From Liolophura sinensis (Eukaryota; Mollusca; Polyplacophora; Chitonida; Chitonidae): a stretch of 64,000 bases of DNA. Numbering within the stretch: the first letter of the stretch is position 1; each line of letters starts with the position of its first letter. Positions 46,398 to 58,170 of the stretch are shown here, piece after piece. The DNA lies in NCBI RefSeq assembly GCF_032854445.1, contig NC_088305.1, positions 31,399,645-31,463,644 of the forward strand, read 5' to 3'. Below the pieces are notes generated by a model. The model had not been told where the DNA came from. It made no database searches and was given only the letters and a program-made list of their open reading frames with translations. The translations under genes were made by a program, and so were the position numbers.

Positions 46398-48229
46398 ATA
46401 CATCGTACAAACAACAGTCAAGACAAAAGTGAATCCATCATTTAAAAATGCAGCACTAAACATGCTCATAAACTGACACTGAATCAGGCTTGTGTTTAAG
46501 AGACATGATTAATTGGGACGGGAGGGGGGAGAGACAAAGACTTATCGCTACCATAATACAAGGAAACATTTATTAAGATTTGAAATGTTTGAAATAAAAG
46601 CGGTCCAGTTAATTGTTTATTTATATCCCATCCATAATTCTTGATAAAGACGCTGATAAAGATGAGATGCATAGATACATGTATCCGAGAAACTGAAACA
46701 AATCGTGTTGTATTGGCTATAAAGTGATAATACATATGAAATTATAAGAAATGATTTGTAAACAGATTATTGACATTGAGCAAGTAAAATATTTTACAGA
46801 CCAGGACAAGAGGTAAATTATATGAGACACTTGCCAGAGGTATAAGTATCACACAAAGTCTGCTCAGTAGTCTTAAAAAAAAACATTTCCCCTTAATGTC
46901 ATTAATATAAGATGGTTAGAATCCCCGACTCAAATGCCAGCGTTGTTTACGGTGATGCAATTAGAGTTTCATCAATAATGGCGTTGGAGCAGTTACTCGT
47001 CTCAGTCATCCGATGCAAACTTAAGATGCCATCTCCCGTTAGACATCGCGTCCAAATCAAATTAGAGCTTGCCATAAGTATATATCTCTACTACATCATA
47101 TTTAGCCAGAGCTGCCTTCTCGGTCTAACTGTATTGATTTATTCATCATGGTCACTGTTACATAGAATCACGGACTTTTTCTAGATGCAGGAAAAAAAAC
47201 CCCCAAAACAAGCACCCTGGGGAATTTATTCACCATAATAATGGCTGTATCGATTGAGACATTTTCCTAGTTAATTGGCTGTTGAACGGCCATTAAGGTT
47301 GTAATGTCACGATTAAGACCAGAGTGGGGATAGATCTCTGGCCAAATGATTATATAAACTCAGCTATATGTACAGGATCAAGTTAACAAATCGAAAGTTG
47401 CTTAACGGGATACATAATCGATTCTGATTGGCTGGTGTGAGAGACAGGTAAGTCCAGGCTATGCCCTGCCTAAGCTGAATTCTACGCATGGCAGATTTAT
47501 TCAAGCGTGACCAAGGCTTCAAGGTTTGACCCAGGAAACCTTATCTCCACTGTCAGCCAATCAGCTCCAACTCTATATCCCTTTAAGATTTCCCTCATCT
47601 TTGCTTCTTAACTCTATAACCAGACAAGTTATATACTTTATTTATAACCTATATATAACAACTGCTATCTGCTAACAGCTAGAATGCACCTACAAGTAGT
47701 TGTTCACAATGTTAAAGGGACTGTACCAGAAAAGTAGCCAAAAATAAAATAACGTAAAAATTCAATCAATACAAATGCAAACAAATTTTTTCTATTGTTT
47801 TAGAATAGCCCAAATAATTACATTCCACAGAATATCAGTCTCATCTGTTCACATCTTGCTTTTCAAATCAGCTACAAAGCTTGTAAAATTGTAGTGTGGT
47901 TTGCAAAACTTTAGCATCATTTTAACAGTATATATAAGTACATGTAGACCAGGACTCCAGGTCTAACACTTACTGAAATACAATAATTTGACCTATTCTT
48001 TGCAAATATAAAAATCTGATTTGATTAAGGAATATGGATTTTTTTTGCACTTTTTCATACTTCATACACATAATTTACTGCCTAATACAACAATGATGAA
48101 ATACAGCCAAAGTGGAACTACACCCCAATCATTTAGATACTTTCATTGGCTCACGTGGTTTGTCTGGTTTGTAGGCAAGGGAGATGAATGGTTTACTCAG
48201 GTCACTTAATTCGTTATCTTCACTTGTTG
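46398..48229. other. Single-copy stretch with candidate regulatory DNA
   Basis: No supported gene. 46870-47300 is repeat-free and includes homeodomain-type sites (GCAATTAGAG, CAAATTAGAG, GTTAATTGGC, CCATTAAGG). CCAAT boxes in both orientations occur at about 47425 (CTGATTGGCTGG) and 47555 (GTCAGCCAATCAGC). A 90-codon open frame at 46912-47184 has no known domain. Confidence 0.45.
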
Positions 48230-48450
48230 ATGTATAAGCCTGATTGTCACCGTACCAATGTATAAGCCTGATTGTCACTGTACCGATATATAAGCCTGAT
48301 TATCACCGTACCGATGTATAAGCCTGATTATCACCGTACCAATGTATAATCTTGATTGTCACCGTACCAATGAATAAGACTGATTGTCACCGTACCAATG
48401 TATAAGACTGATTGTCACCGTACCAATCTATGAACCTGATTGTCATCGTA
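48230..48450. repeat. 28-bp minisatellite, about 8 copies
   Basis: Tandem copies of a 28-bp unit, GTATAAGCCTGATTGTCACC plus GTACCAAT, with scattered substitutions. Unit starts at 48232 and 48260 show the period. Confidence 0.93.
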
Positions 48451-48477
48451 CAGGTGAAAACTACTTAATCATGCCAT

Positions 48478-48602
48478 TTTATTTTATTTTATTTATTTGA
48501 TTGGTGTTTTACGCCGTACTCAAGAATATTTCACTTACACAACCGAAGCCAGCATTATGGTGGGAGGAAACCGGGAAGAGCCCAGGGGAAACCCACAACC
48601 AC
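48478..48602 (-). repeat. SINE family A, 5'-truncated
   Basis: In plus orientation: TTATTTGATTGGTGTTTTAC, ACTCAAGAATATTTCACTTA, AGCCAGCATTATGGTGGGAG and GGGGAAACCCACAACCACC. The tRNA-like head is missing. Confidence 0.9.
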
Positions 48603-49158
48603 CATGCCATTCTAATACAATGCACCAGTTACATTTTAAAAGGAAATAAATGTCACGAACCATTAAAATTGGTACTGAAATGTATCATTATCCTTAAAAC
48701 CATATATATTTAATAAACATCCATGGCACTCATTACATACAAACACACATGCATATCCAGTTATATACAACAATAAAATTTATGAGAGGCTGTAATGCAC
48801 TTCAGCCGACAGCCTGTGAGAGTCATTTCACAGCGAGAGCATTGTTTGCAATACTTCATATTGTCACTGCTGCTGCTGTGTGTGGTTGATTTAGAGCCTG
48901 GAAATCACTTCACCGTTGAGCATTCCTTAACTACCCACTCCACGTCATCCTCAACAATTCCCCAAAGGGATGGAGAGCTTAGAGTGCGGTTTGAAATGTC
49001 ACCCACAGCCTGCTGTCTGACTTCTCAGCATAAACCCAAGGCAAAGTTACCATTCCTCTGGTATAGTCTCCTGTTCCAGGAGGTACATTTAGCCTTGGTA
49101 TTTCATCGCCAGACCATTAATTATCAGCAACTTACAAACCCAAATACCAACACACCAA
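48603..49158. other. Non-coding stretch upstream of the 38-bp array
   Basis: No confirmed gene. A frame opens at 48795 and runs through about 120 unique codons, including a hydrophobic stretch (ILSLLLLCVV), before entering the 38-bp array and ending at 49682. See findings; I do not call it a gene. Confidence 0.45.
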
Positions 49159-50037
49159 AACACCCAGCCCTGTTGTGTGCATGTATGGAAGGTCAGAATA
49201 CCCAGCCCTGTTGTGTGCATGTATGGAAGGCCAGAATACCCACGCCTGTTGTGTGCATGTATGGAAGGCCAAAATACCTAGCTTTGTTGTGTGCATGTAT
49301 GGAAGGCCAGAATACCCAGCCCTGTTGTGTGCATGTATGGAAGGCTAGAATACCCAGCCCTGCTGAGTGCAGGTATGGAAGGCCAGAATACCCAGCCCTG
49401 CTGTGTGCATGTATGGAAGGCCAGAATACAAAGTCCTGCTGTGTGGAGGTATGGAAGGCCAGAATACCCAGCCCTGTTGTGTGCATGCATAGAAGGCCAG
49501 AATACCCAGCCCTGTTGTGTGCATGTATGGAAGGCCAGAATACCCACACCTGTTGTGTGCATGTATGGAAGGCCAAAATACCCACGCCTGTTGTGTCCAT
49601 GCATGGAAGGCCAGAATACCCAGCCCTGCTGTGTGCATTTATGGAAGGCCAGAACATCAAACCCTGTTGTGTGCATGCATAGAAGGCCAGAATACCCAGC
49701 CCTGTTGTGTGCATGTATGGAAGGCCAGAATACCCACACCTGTTGTGTGCATGTATGGAAGGCCAGAATACCCAGCTTTGTTGTGTGCATGTATGGAAGG
49801 CCAGAATACCCAGCCCTGCAGTGTGCATGTATGGAAGGCCAGAATACCCAGCTCTGTTGTGTGCATGTATGGAAGGCCAGAATACCCAGCAATGCTGAGA
49901 GCATGTATAGAATACCAGAACATCAAACCCTGTTGTGAGCATGTATGGAGAGCCAGAACATCCCGCCCTGCTGAGTAAATGTATGGAAGGGCAGAACACC
50001 AAGCTCTGTTGTGTGGTTGTATGAAAGGCCAGAACAC
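49159..50037. repeat. 38-bp minisatellite, about 23 copies
   Basis: Tandem copies of a 38-bp unit containing CCCTGTTGTGTGCATGTATG and GAAGGCCAGAATACCCAG. Variants include CTGCTG, GAACATCAAA and GCATGCATAG. The unit lacks stops in most frames, so overlapping frames of 97-295 codons exist on both strands, rich in cysteine on the plus strand. The later copies (49880-50037) are more diverged. Confidence 0.95.
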
Positions 50038-50309
50038 TGACCACTATGTTCATTCATATACATACATGTGCAAAACTAGCAAAACTTCTTGCTCACCACT
50101 GTCAAGCTATACATGTACAATGTAGTCTGTCTCTGTTAGCCAGTATTCAGCTGTCTGTAAGATCAGTCATACTCACAACCAGAACAGCCATTTGTTAGTG
50201 ACACATAACACCACAAACTCTACACATCATTATGTTGGATATCCACATTTGTGCACAGAAAATGCAGTTCAAATACTTTTCATAATTCATAATGCTCATG
50301 GTCATATGA

Positions 50310-50495
50310 GTGATGGCAATAAGGCAGATCCTTGAGGAAACCAACACCCATTATTAAAAGGTTAATAGGAAACTGTCATATCACATAAAACTAGCCAGCA
50401 AGCCAAGTCAAGCCAGCAATACCTGGAACTGAACTCACAGCCTAGCAGGTGCAGAGCTATAGTTAACTACCGCGAGATCACAGGCTCTGACAGAC
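50310..50495 (-). repeat. Possible heavily decayed tRNA-SINE
   Basis: CCTGGAACTGAACTCACAGC resembles the B box region of family A in reverse (CTGGACTTGAACTCACAGC), preceded by GAGGAAACCAACACCCAT-like body sequence. The A box and tail are not recognisable. Confidence 0.35.
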
Positions 50496-50897
50496 AAGGG
50501 TGAGCTGTTAAATCTTCAACAAGTCTCTAACCCTCATCTGTCCAGACGAGATAATAGGTAAGAAAAACAGGGTAAATGTCAAAGCATGGAGGATAGAAGC
50601 AGAGAAGTACAAAGGTTATGACTTGGACACTCCACCAGACAAAGATATAACACAGTATACATTGTATAGACATGACCAAGTGTACAAGACTGTGTTGTGT
50701 TGGAGATGGTGTTAGCCTGGCTTTCTCTTCGACAGGTGTTTGCATTAACAGAGCCCCAGAGATAATTAACAGTAATTTTCCCAGTACACACCAGGAGACC
50801 TACTGTAAACTATTACAGACAAAATCGAGGTTTTAGCTAACTCTGTACCCCAGATAACTTTCCAGGAACAGGGTACAAGATTTCCTGTTGACATGGA
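50496..50897. other. Non-coding stretch
   Basis: Short minus-strand open frames (50527-50791) without recognisable domains. Nothing else seen. Confidence 0.6.
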
Positions 50898-51050
50898 TTT
50901 TTTTTTTTTTTTTGATTGGTGTTTTACGCCGTACTCAAGAATATTTCACTTATACGACGGCGCCCAGCATTATGGTGGGTGGAAACCGGGCACAGCCCGG
51001 GGGAAACCCACGACCATCCACAGGTTGCTGCCAGACCTTCCCACTTACGC
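50898..51050 (-). repeat. SINE family A, 5'-truncated, low divergence
   Basis: In plus orientation: T16, TGATTGGTGTTTTACGCCGT, ACTCAAGAATATTTCACTTA, CAGCATTATGGTGGGTGGAA, GGGGGAAACCCACGACCATC and CAGACCTTCCCACTTACG. It is among the best-preserved copies. The plus-strand T run corresponds to a pure A tail instead of (AAAT)n. Confidence 0.92.
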
Positions 51051-51065
51051 TGTCGACATGGAGGT

Positions 51066-51187
51066 TTTTGTAATGATATTTCAGTTTTCATATTGATATT
51101 TCAGTTCTCATATATTGATATTTTGGTTTTCGTATTGATATTTCAGATGTCGTATTGATATTTCAGCTTTCGCACTGATATTTCATC
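51066..51187. repeat. 20-bp degenerate minisatellite, about 6 copies
   Basis: Copies of TATTGATATTTCAG followed by a variable (T/C)TTTC(G/A) segment. It starts within about 16 bases of the truncated SINE end. Confidence 0.8.
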
Positions 51188-51446
51188 ACCCAATGAATGG
51201 CAGAGTATCTTATTTCTTCAACCATTTCAACGATCTCAGCAGCCATATTTTGAAACATCCCAAGAGAACTGTGGGGTGTAGAGAAATATTCTGGGCTGTT
51301 TTATGAAGCTTACATCTTTCATGACACAAACAAATCATTTTCAGCATCATTTGCATAATGATTGTATGTGTAATTTCCAGAGAAAAAAGTGCTATAATGG
51401 TTGAAAAAGATTTACAGTAAGCAACTTATGCACTACACTTATGAAG

Positions 51447-51505
51447 TTATTTATTTACTTGATTAATGTTTTAAGCCACTTACTCAAGAATATCTGACTT
51501 CTAGG
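51447..51505 (-). repeat. Decayed 3' fragment of SINE family A
   Basis: TTATTTATTTACTTGATTAA, GTTTTAAGCCACTTACTCAA and GAATATCTGACTT follow the family A 3' end in reverse, with many changes. Confidence 0.6.
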
Positions 51506-51809
51506 ATGTACAATAGTCACAGGCACGTGAGGAGTAGAAACTGCCTTATTTGGCCAAATATCTGGGAAATATCTTGGTTCGAAAGTGTATTAGCTCAAAT
51601 TGGTGTTATATCTTAATTTAAATTTTTAGCTAAACTCAGCAGCCAGTGTAGTTAAAGTCAAAGTATAACAGCAGCAGCTTTAGTGAACAATTTTTATTAT
51701 GTTACACAATTTTGTTTTAGGCTAAGTACAAAATTGAAAACTTGTCTCAAAGTTAAATCTGGTATTAAGTCTTAAACCAGTTTTGAACAAGTGGGCCCTT
51801 GGCTTAAAC
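51506..51809. other. Non-coding stretch, possible MITE end
   Basis: Ends with TTAAACCAGTTTTGAACAAG and TGGGCCCTT, loosely like the reverse complement of the GGGCCCGTTTCACAAAG element end at 16751. Too weak to call. Confidence 0.35.
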
Positions 51810-52618
51810 TGCAAACCCTGCAGGAGCTGGAGTCAAGCATGGGGCAGTGACCAGCCATTATGGTCTAATCAAACTGTAGCTAACCTTACAGGAGCTGGAG
51901 TCAAGCATGGGGCAGTGACCAGCCATTATGGTCCAATCAAACTGCAGCTAACTCTACAGGAGCTGGAGTCAAGCATGGGGCAGTGACCAGCCATTATGGT
52001 CCAATCAAACTGCAGCTAACTCTACAGGAGCTGGAGTCAAGCATGGGGCAATGACCAGCCATTATGGTCTAATCAAACTGTAGCTAACCTTACAGGAGCT
52101 GGAGTCAAGCATGGGGCAGTGACCAGCCATTATGGTCCAATCAAACTGCAGCTAACTCTACAGGAGCTGGAGTCAAGCATGGGGCGGTGACCAGCCATTA
52201 TGGTCTAATCAAACTGCAGCTAACTCTACAGGAGCTGGAGTCAAGCACGGGGCAGTGACCAGCCATTATGGTCCAATCTAACTGCAGCTAGCTCTACAGG
52301 AGCTGGAGTCAAGTATGGGGCAGTGACCAGCCATTATGGTCTAATCAAACTGCAGCTAACCCTACAGGAGCTGGAGTCAAGCACGGGGCAGTGACCAGCC
52401 ATTATGGTCCAATCTAACTGCAGCTAGCTCTACAGGAGCTGGAGTCAAGTATGGGGCAGTGACCAGCCATTATGGTCCAATCTAACTGCAGCTAGCTCTA
52501 CAGGAGCTGGAGTCAAGTATGGGGCAGTGACCAGCCATTATGGTCTAATCAAACTGCAGCTAACCCTACAGGAGCTGGAGTCAAGCATGGGGTAGTGACC
52601 AGCCATTATGGTCTAATC
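51810..52618. repeat. 68-bp minisatellite, about 12 copies
   Basis: Tandem copies of a 68-bp unit containing AGGAGCTGGAGTCAAGCATG, GGGCAGTGACCAGCCATTAT and CAAACTGCAGCTAACTCTAC. Unit starts at 51822 and 51890 show the period. Linked variants (AAGCACGG or AAGTATGG with CAATCTAACTGCAGCTAGC) recur in neighbouring copies, showing multi-unit duplication. Confidence 0.96.
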
Positions 52619-53634
52619 AACTCAATATCTCCCTCTGGGGTGAACAATTTATACTTCTTCATTAGATTTGCGAGAGCACGAGACGAAAAGAAAATTGAGG
52701 GATATTTTGTGTGAAGAAAATCTGATCTGATCCGAATACTGAAATTGATTTCGCAATCGGAATTATCCTTGAATAATTTGTGGCAGTCACTGTGGGTGAT
52801 GACAGATGTACAAACCAGGTGATATGAATGTACCATATGTATAATTGGAGTAGGTGACAAGTGACGGGCCTGAGAGTGTAGGACATGAACTGAGCATTCA
52901 CAGGCACAAGTGTATGATCAAATATGAGAGTGTGGCTATCATTCCATAGTGGAACAGCTGTAACTCTAAACTCCGCATTCATGTTTATAAAGGGGGGGGG
53001 GGGGCGCATTAAACTCAATACTCAAGAATTTTTCATATATATATATATAACGTCAGTCAGTTTTATTGGGGGAGGACACTGGAGTGCACAGGGTATTAAA
53101 ACCAACAATCTTCGGGAAGTTAATGATGAACTTTCTCATGTTGGACATACATGTACAGATATGCACAATATACTGGTGGACAATAAGTAATCTTCAAAAA
53201 AACTTTCTCAAACGTCCACAGAGGAGTTAGAAGTCCATCACTTACTGACAATAAGGCCAACAAACAGTGACAGCAGGGGAATTCAAAATTTCCTGTCAAA
53301 GGCTGGGTTTGAACTTGCACCTTGTGTACGGAAGAATTTTTACAGGTAAGTATAGCCTGCTCCTTCACAAATGACCTGTAGAGGGACTTACCCACCATAG
53401 GCACCCATCCAGGCACAGGTTATAATAGGGTTTATTTTATGTGTAACATATCTCCCCTTACAAGGGTTTTAAATTGTATCAGTTAAAATTTGTCATAAAT
53501 GCTCAAAAAATCATTCAGAATTGCCAAGAATAATAATCTGCATATCTTTATATCATAAGAAAGTGTTTCTTAAACTATGAGAGTCAAGTCCTAACTACAA
53601 CGACATAATCTGGTTAACAACAACACTGGGGATA
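52619..53634. other. Non-coding single-copy stretch
   Basis: No supported gene. A 13-G run lies at 52992-53004 and a (TA)n run at about 53037-53049. Minus-strand frames of 84-118 codons (52606-53018) show no recognisable domain. Confidence 0.55.
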
Positions 53635-53722
53635 CTTGTTACACCTACAGGGGATATCTTAATACAGGTACAGGGCATATCTTATTACAGGTACAGGGCA
53701 TATCTTATTACAGGTACAGGGG
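53635..53722. repeat. 23-bp short tandem repeat, about 4 copies
   Basis: Copies of CAGGTACAGGGCATATCTTA plus TTA, with a diverged first copy (CTACAGGGGATATCTTAATA). Confidence 0.85.
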
Positions 53723-53849
53723 ACCGCATTATATACAGGCTAATCCTGGTAACATGTTACACATGTGGTTCTGTATAGCAGAGAGTTTATAACAAAAGTA
53801 GTGGTCATCACCAGCAAATCTCTTCTATAAGGTCTGATCTCCTGAGACA

Positions 53850-54695
53850 AGGTTCATCTGGCCAATACTTAAATAATACTTAATAATTAATACTGGCTGA
53901 TGCTCATTAATCCAGCTAACACTTGTTAATCTGGCCAACACTGGTTAAACTGGCTCATACTCGTTAAACTGGCTAACACCTGTTAAACTGGCTCATACTC
54001 GTTAAACTGGCTAACACCTGTTAATCTGGCTAACACTGGTCTAACTGGCTTACACTTGTTAATCTGGCCAACATTGGTTTAATTGACTAACACTTGTTAA
54101 TCTGGCCAGTACTGGTTAAACTGGCTCATACTGGTTAATCTGGCCAACACTGGTTCAACTGGCTCATTACTGGTTAATCTGGCTAACACTGAATAAACCG
54201 GCTCATACTGGTTAATCTGGCTAACACTGGTTAAACTGGCTCATACTGGTTAATCTGGCTAACACTGGTTAAACTGGCTCATACTGGTTAATCTGGCTAA
54301 CACTGGTTAAACTGGCTCATACTGGTTAATCTGGCTAACACTGAATAAACCGGCTCATACTGGTTAATCTGGCTAACACTGGTTAAACTGGCTCATACTG
54401 GTTAATCTGGCTAACACTGGTTAAACTGGCTCATACTGGTTAATCTGGCTAACACTGGTTAAACTGGCTCATACTGGTTAATCTGGCTAACACTGAATAA
54501 ACCGGCTCATACTGGTTAATCTGGCTAACACTGGTTAAACTGGCTCATACTGGTTAATCTGGCTAACACTGGTTAAACTGGCTCATACTGGTTAATCTGA
54601 CAAACACTGGTTAAACTGGCTCATACTGGCTAATCCGGCTAACACTGGTTAAGTTTCATGGCTAATATTGGTTAATCTGGCTAACACTGGTTAAT
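53850..54695. repeat. 19/38-bp minisatellite with 152-bp higher-order unit
   Basis: The basic unit is 19 bp, in two alternating forms (CTGGCTCATACTGGTTAAT and CTGGCTAACACTGGTTAAA) that make a 38-bp dimer. The variant GAATAAACCGG occurs at 54191, 54343 and 54495, exactly 152 bp (four dimers) apart. The left third (53850-54180) is more diverged and less regular. Confidence 0.95.
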
Positions 54696-55750
54696 TGTGT
54701 ATAATGTACAAATGATCAAATGAAAATGTAAAATTCTTGGCTGTTTGATTATAAACACCAAGCCTTAAAGAAGAAGGGTGTGGTGGGAGGTAGGACAAAT
54801 TATAGACTATTTCCAAAGCCTTTGTTTCCTCCTCAGAATCTGCTCCATTGTTAAAATGAAGTGAAATGCACTGTAATGTTTATTTACAAGAAGATAATTT
54901 ATTCAGATATGACAATTTGCTCTGCCCTGTGACAAATCTTCATACACATGTATACAATGTAATTATTAATACTTAAAATTTAATAATTAAAATTCTACAT
55001 GCTGACCATTTTTAAGCAGGAGGTAAGGTTTAAAAGTGGCCTAATTATGCATGTAGCTAACTTTAGACTTCTTCTGACCGAGTTTTTCTTGAACACTCAA
55101 CAGTTATACAAGTAAATCCCCGGGGACAAAATAAACAGCCAAATACCAGTATGCAACTATAGGTTAATGCATATAATAATATCACCTTTTAATGTGCCTG
55201 TATTATAGAAATCGCACAATACTATAGATATAGAAATTACAAGTGTTTAATCATTAACACTTTTACATGTGATAAATGATTATTTCTTCGCAATTAATAG
55301 AGGTTAAATACAGGAGAAAAACTGTGCTCTCGCTGTGCATGTCATTATTGGGTATACTAAATGTAACTGCGCTAGGTGAAATCATACGCCACATGTGACA
55401 TGCAAAAATCCTTCTGGCAATTTGTGACAAATTGTTCAGCCTTTAACACTAACATTTTTGAGGGGAAGTCATGCATGTTTTGATGTCCTGTAGCCCTATT
55501 CCTAAAGGTTTTGTTACAAGGTTCACTGCTCTACATTTAAATGAGAAATATAAGCAGACAATGTGAAATTTCGAGAAAAACAAAGTAAGAAAGACATAAG
55601 AAGAACATGAAGACAAAATGCTAATTAATTGAACTGACAGACAAACCAACATTATAAAAAATGAAGAAAGCTTGAGGAATGCACACTACTTATACAACAC
55701 TTAAACTTCAGAAAGACTTTCCATATGACTAACCATGACCAAGTAACAGA
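54696..55750. other. AT-rich single-copy stretch
   Basis: No supported gene. AT-rich near 54960-54995. Short minus-strand open frame at 55449-55652 with no domain. Confidence 0.6.
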
Positions 55751-55756
55751 AAACCC

Positions 55757-55885
55757 ATCATGACAAAATTTGAGAAAACCCTCAAAATCTGACAAAACCC
55801 TTCATGACAAAATTTGAGAAAACCCTCAAAATCTGACAAAACCCATCACGATAGAATTTGAGAAAACCCATCATGACAAAATCTG
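55757..55885. repeat. 44-bp short tandem repeat, about 3 copies
   Basis: Copies of TGACAAAATTTGAGAAAACC followed by CTCAAAATCTGACAAAACCC, with a shortened third copy. Confidence 0.85.
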
Positions 55886-56114
55886 TACATGTATATGTGT
55901 CTGTTTACATGATCACACAGTGCAGTAGCAGACATAACAACATACAGCCTTCCGGGAGCCATGCTGCATCTGGAATGAAGCTGTCAGGCTTACAGGACCT
56001 GCAGCAGGTCATTTGTAAGCTGCTCTCTCCCAGACAGATCAGCCCTGTGCTGTTACGCTAATTGATATGCCCTCAGGGGAGCTATATATCCATGTACATG
56101 TACATAAACTGGCC

Positions 56115-56390
56115 AGAACAGTTCAATGGCACAAGGGTGTTGAGAGTGTGACAGAACAGCCAGCCTGGGACAGTTCAGGGGTACATGGGTGTAAGGAGTG
56201 TGGCAGCCAGCCTGGGACTGTTCAGGGGTACACGGGTGTAAGGAGTGTGGCAGCCAGCCTGGGACAGTTCAGGGGTACATGGGTGTAGGGAGTGTGGCAG
56301 CCAGCCTGGGACTGTTCAGGGGTACAATGGTGTAAGGAGTGTAGCAGAACAGGCTGGCTGGGACTGTTCAGGGGCACAAGGGTGTAGGGA
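56115..56390. repeat. 47-bp minisatellite, about 6 copies
   Basis: Tandem copies containing GTGTAAGGAGTGTGGCAGCC, AGCCTGGGACTGTTCAGG and GGTACACGG. It runs directly into the 39-bp array. Confidence 0.92.
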
Positions 56391-58170
56391 GTGATTGTTA
56401 GAACAGGCAATGTGTGATACAGTGCTGTAGTGATTGTTAGAACAGGCAATAAGTGATAGTGCTGTTGTGATTGTCAGAACAGGCAATGTGTGAGACAGTG
56501 TTGTAGTGATTGTTACACCAGGCTATGCGTCACAAATGCTGTAGTGAATGTTAGAGCAGACAATGGGTGACACAGTGCTGTAGTGATTGTTAGAACAGGC
56601 AATGTGTGATACAGTGCTGTAGTGAATGTTACATCATGCTATGTGTGAGACAGTGCTGTAGTGATTGTTAGAACAGGCAATGTGTGATACAGTGCTGTAG
56701 TGAATGTTACATCATGCTATGTGTGAGACAGTGCTGTAGTGATTGTTAGAACAGGCAATGTGTGATACAGTGCTGTAGTGAATGTTACATCATGCTATGT
56801 GTGACACAGTGCTGTAGTGATTGTTAGAGCAGGCAATGTGTGACACAGTGCTGTAGTGATTGCTAGAACAGGCAATGTGTGATACAGTGCTGTAGTGAAT
56901 GTTACATCATGGTAAGTGTGACACAGTGCTGTAGTGATTGTTAGAACAGGCAATGTGTGACACAGTGCTGTAGTGAATGTTACATCATGGTATGTGTGAC
57001 ACAGTGCTGTAGTGATTGTTAGAGCAGGCAATGTGTGACACAGTGCTGTAGTGATTGTTACACCAGGCTATGCATCACAAATGCTGTAGTGATTGTTAGA
57101 GCAGACAATGGGTGACACAGTGCTGTAGTGATTGTTTGAACAGGCAATGTGTAATGCAGTGCTGTAGTGAATGTTACATCATGGTAAGTGTGACACAGTG
57201 CTGTAGTGATTGTTAGAGCAGGCAATGTGTGACACAGTGCTGTAGTGATTGTTACACCAGGCAATGTGTCACAAATGCTGTAGTGATTGTTAGAACAGGC
57301 AATGGGTGACACAGTGCTGTAGTGATTGTTAGAACAGGCAATGTGTGATACAGTGCTGTATTGAATGTTACATCATCGTATGTGTGACACAGTGCTGTAG
57401 TGATTGTTGTAACAGGCAATGGGTGACACAGTACTGTAGTGATTGTTACACCAGGCAATGTGTAACACAATGCTGTAGTGATTGTTAGAGCAGACAATGG
57501 GTGACACAGTGCTGTAGTGATTGTTAGAACAGGCAATAAGTGATAGTGCTGTTGTGATTGTCAGAACAGGCAATGTGTGAGACAGTGCTGTAGTGATTGT
57601 TACACCAGGCAATGTGTGACACAATGCTGTAGTGATTGTTGTAACAAACAATGTGTGACACAATGCTGTAGTGATTGTTGTAACAGGCAATGTGTGATAC
57701 AGTGCTGTAGTGATTGTTGTAACAGGCAATGGGTGACACAGTGCTGTAGTGATTGTTGTAACAGGCAATGTGTGATACAGTGCTGTATTGAATGTTACAT
57801 CATCGTATGTGTGACACAGTGCTGTAGTGATTGTTAGAACAGGCAATGTGTGACATAGTGCTGTAGTGATTGTTAGAACAGGCAATGTGTGACACAGTGC
57901 TGTAGTGATTGTTACACCAGGCTATGTGTCACAAATGCTGTAGTGATTGTTGGAGCAGACAATGGGTGACACAGTGCTGTAGTGATTGTTAGAGCAGACA
58001 ATGGGTGGCACAGTGCTGTAGTGATTGTTACACCAGGCAATGTGTGACACAATGCTGTAGTGATTGTTATAACAAACAATGTGTGACACAATGCTGTAGT
58101 GATTGTTGTAACAGGCAATGTGTGATACAGTGCTGTAGTGATTGTTTTAACAGGCAATGTGTGACATCGT
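56391..58170. repeat. 39-bp minisatellite, about 45 copies
   Basis: Tandem copies of a 39-bp unit containing GACACAGTGCTGTAGTGATT and GTTAGAACAGGCAATGTGT. Recurrent variants are GTTACATCATGCTATGTGTG, GTTACACCAGGC, GAGCAGACAATGGG and GTTGTAACAGGC. The 13-codon period opens minus-strand frames of 71-170 codons. Blocks of several units are duplicated at a distance (see findings). Confidence 0.96.

Noticed and set aside
45680-46445. Overlapping frames of 225-250 codons, Cys and Tyr rich
   Set aside because: Three frames are open over the same 60/65-bp array, so openness reflects unit composition and not coding.
46912-47184. 90-codon plus-strand frame
   Set aside because: No recognisable domain; more likely a chance frame in a candidate non-coding element.
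49193-50053. 286-codon minus-strand frame
   Set aside because: It is antisense to the 38-bp array; multiple frames on both strands are open and the period is not a multiple of three.
53280-53410. tRNA-like B box (GCAAGTTCAAACCC on the minus strand)
   Set aside because: No convincing A box at the right distance and no similarity to either SINE family.
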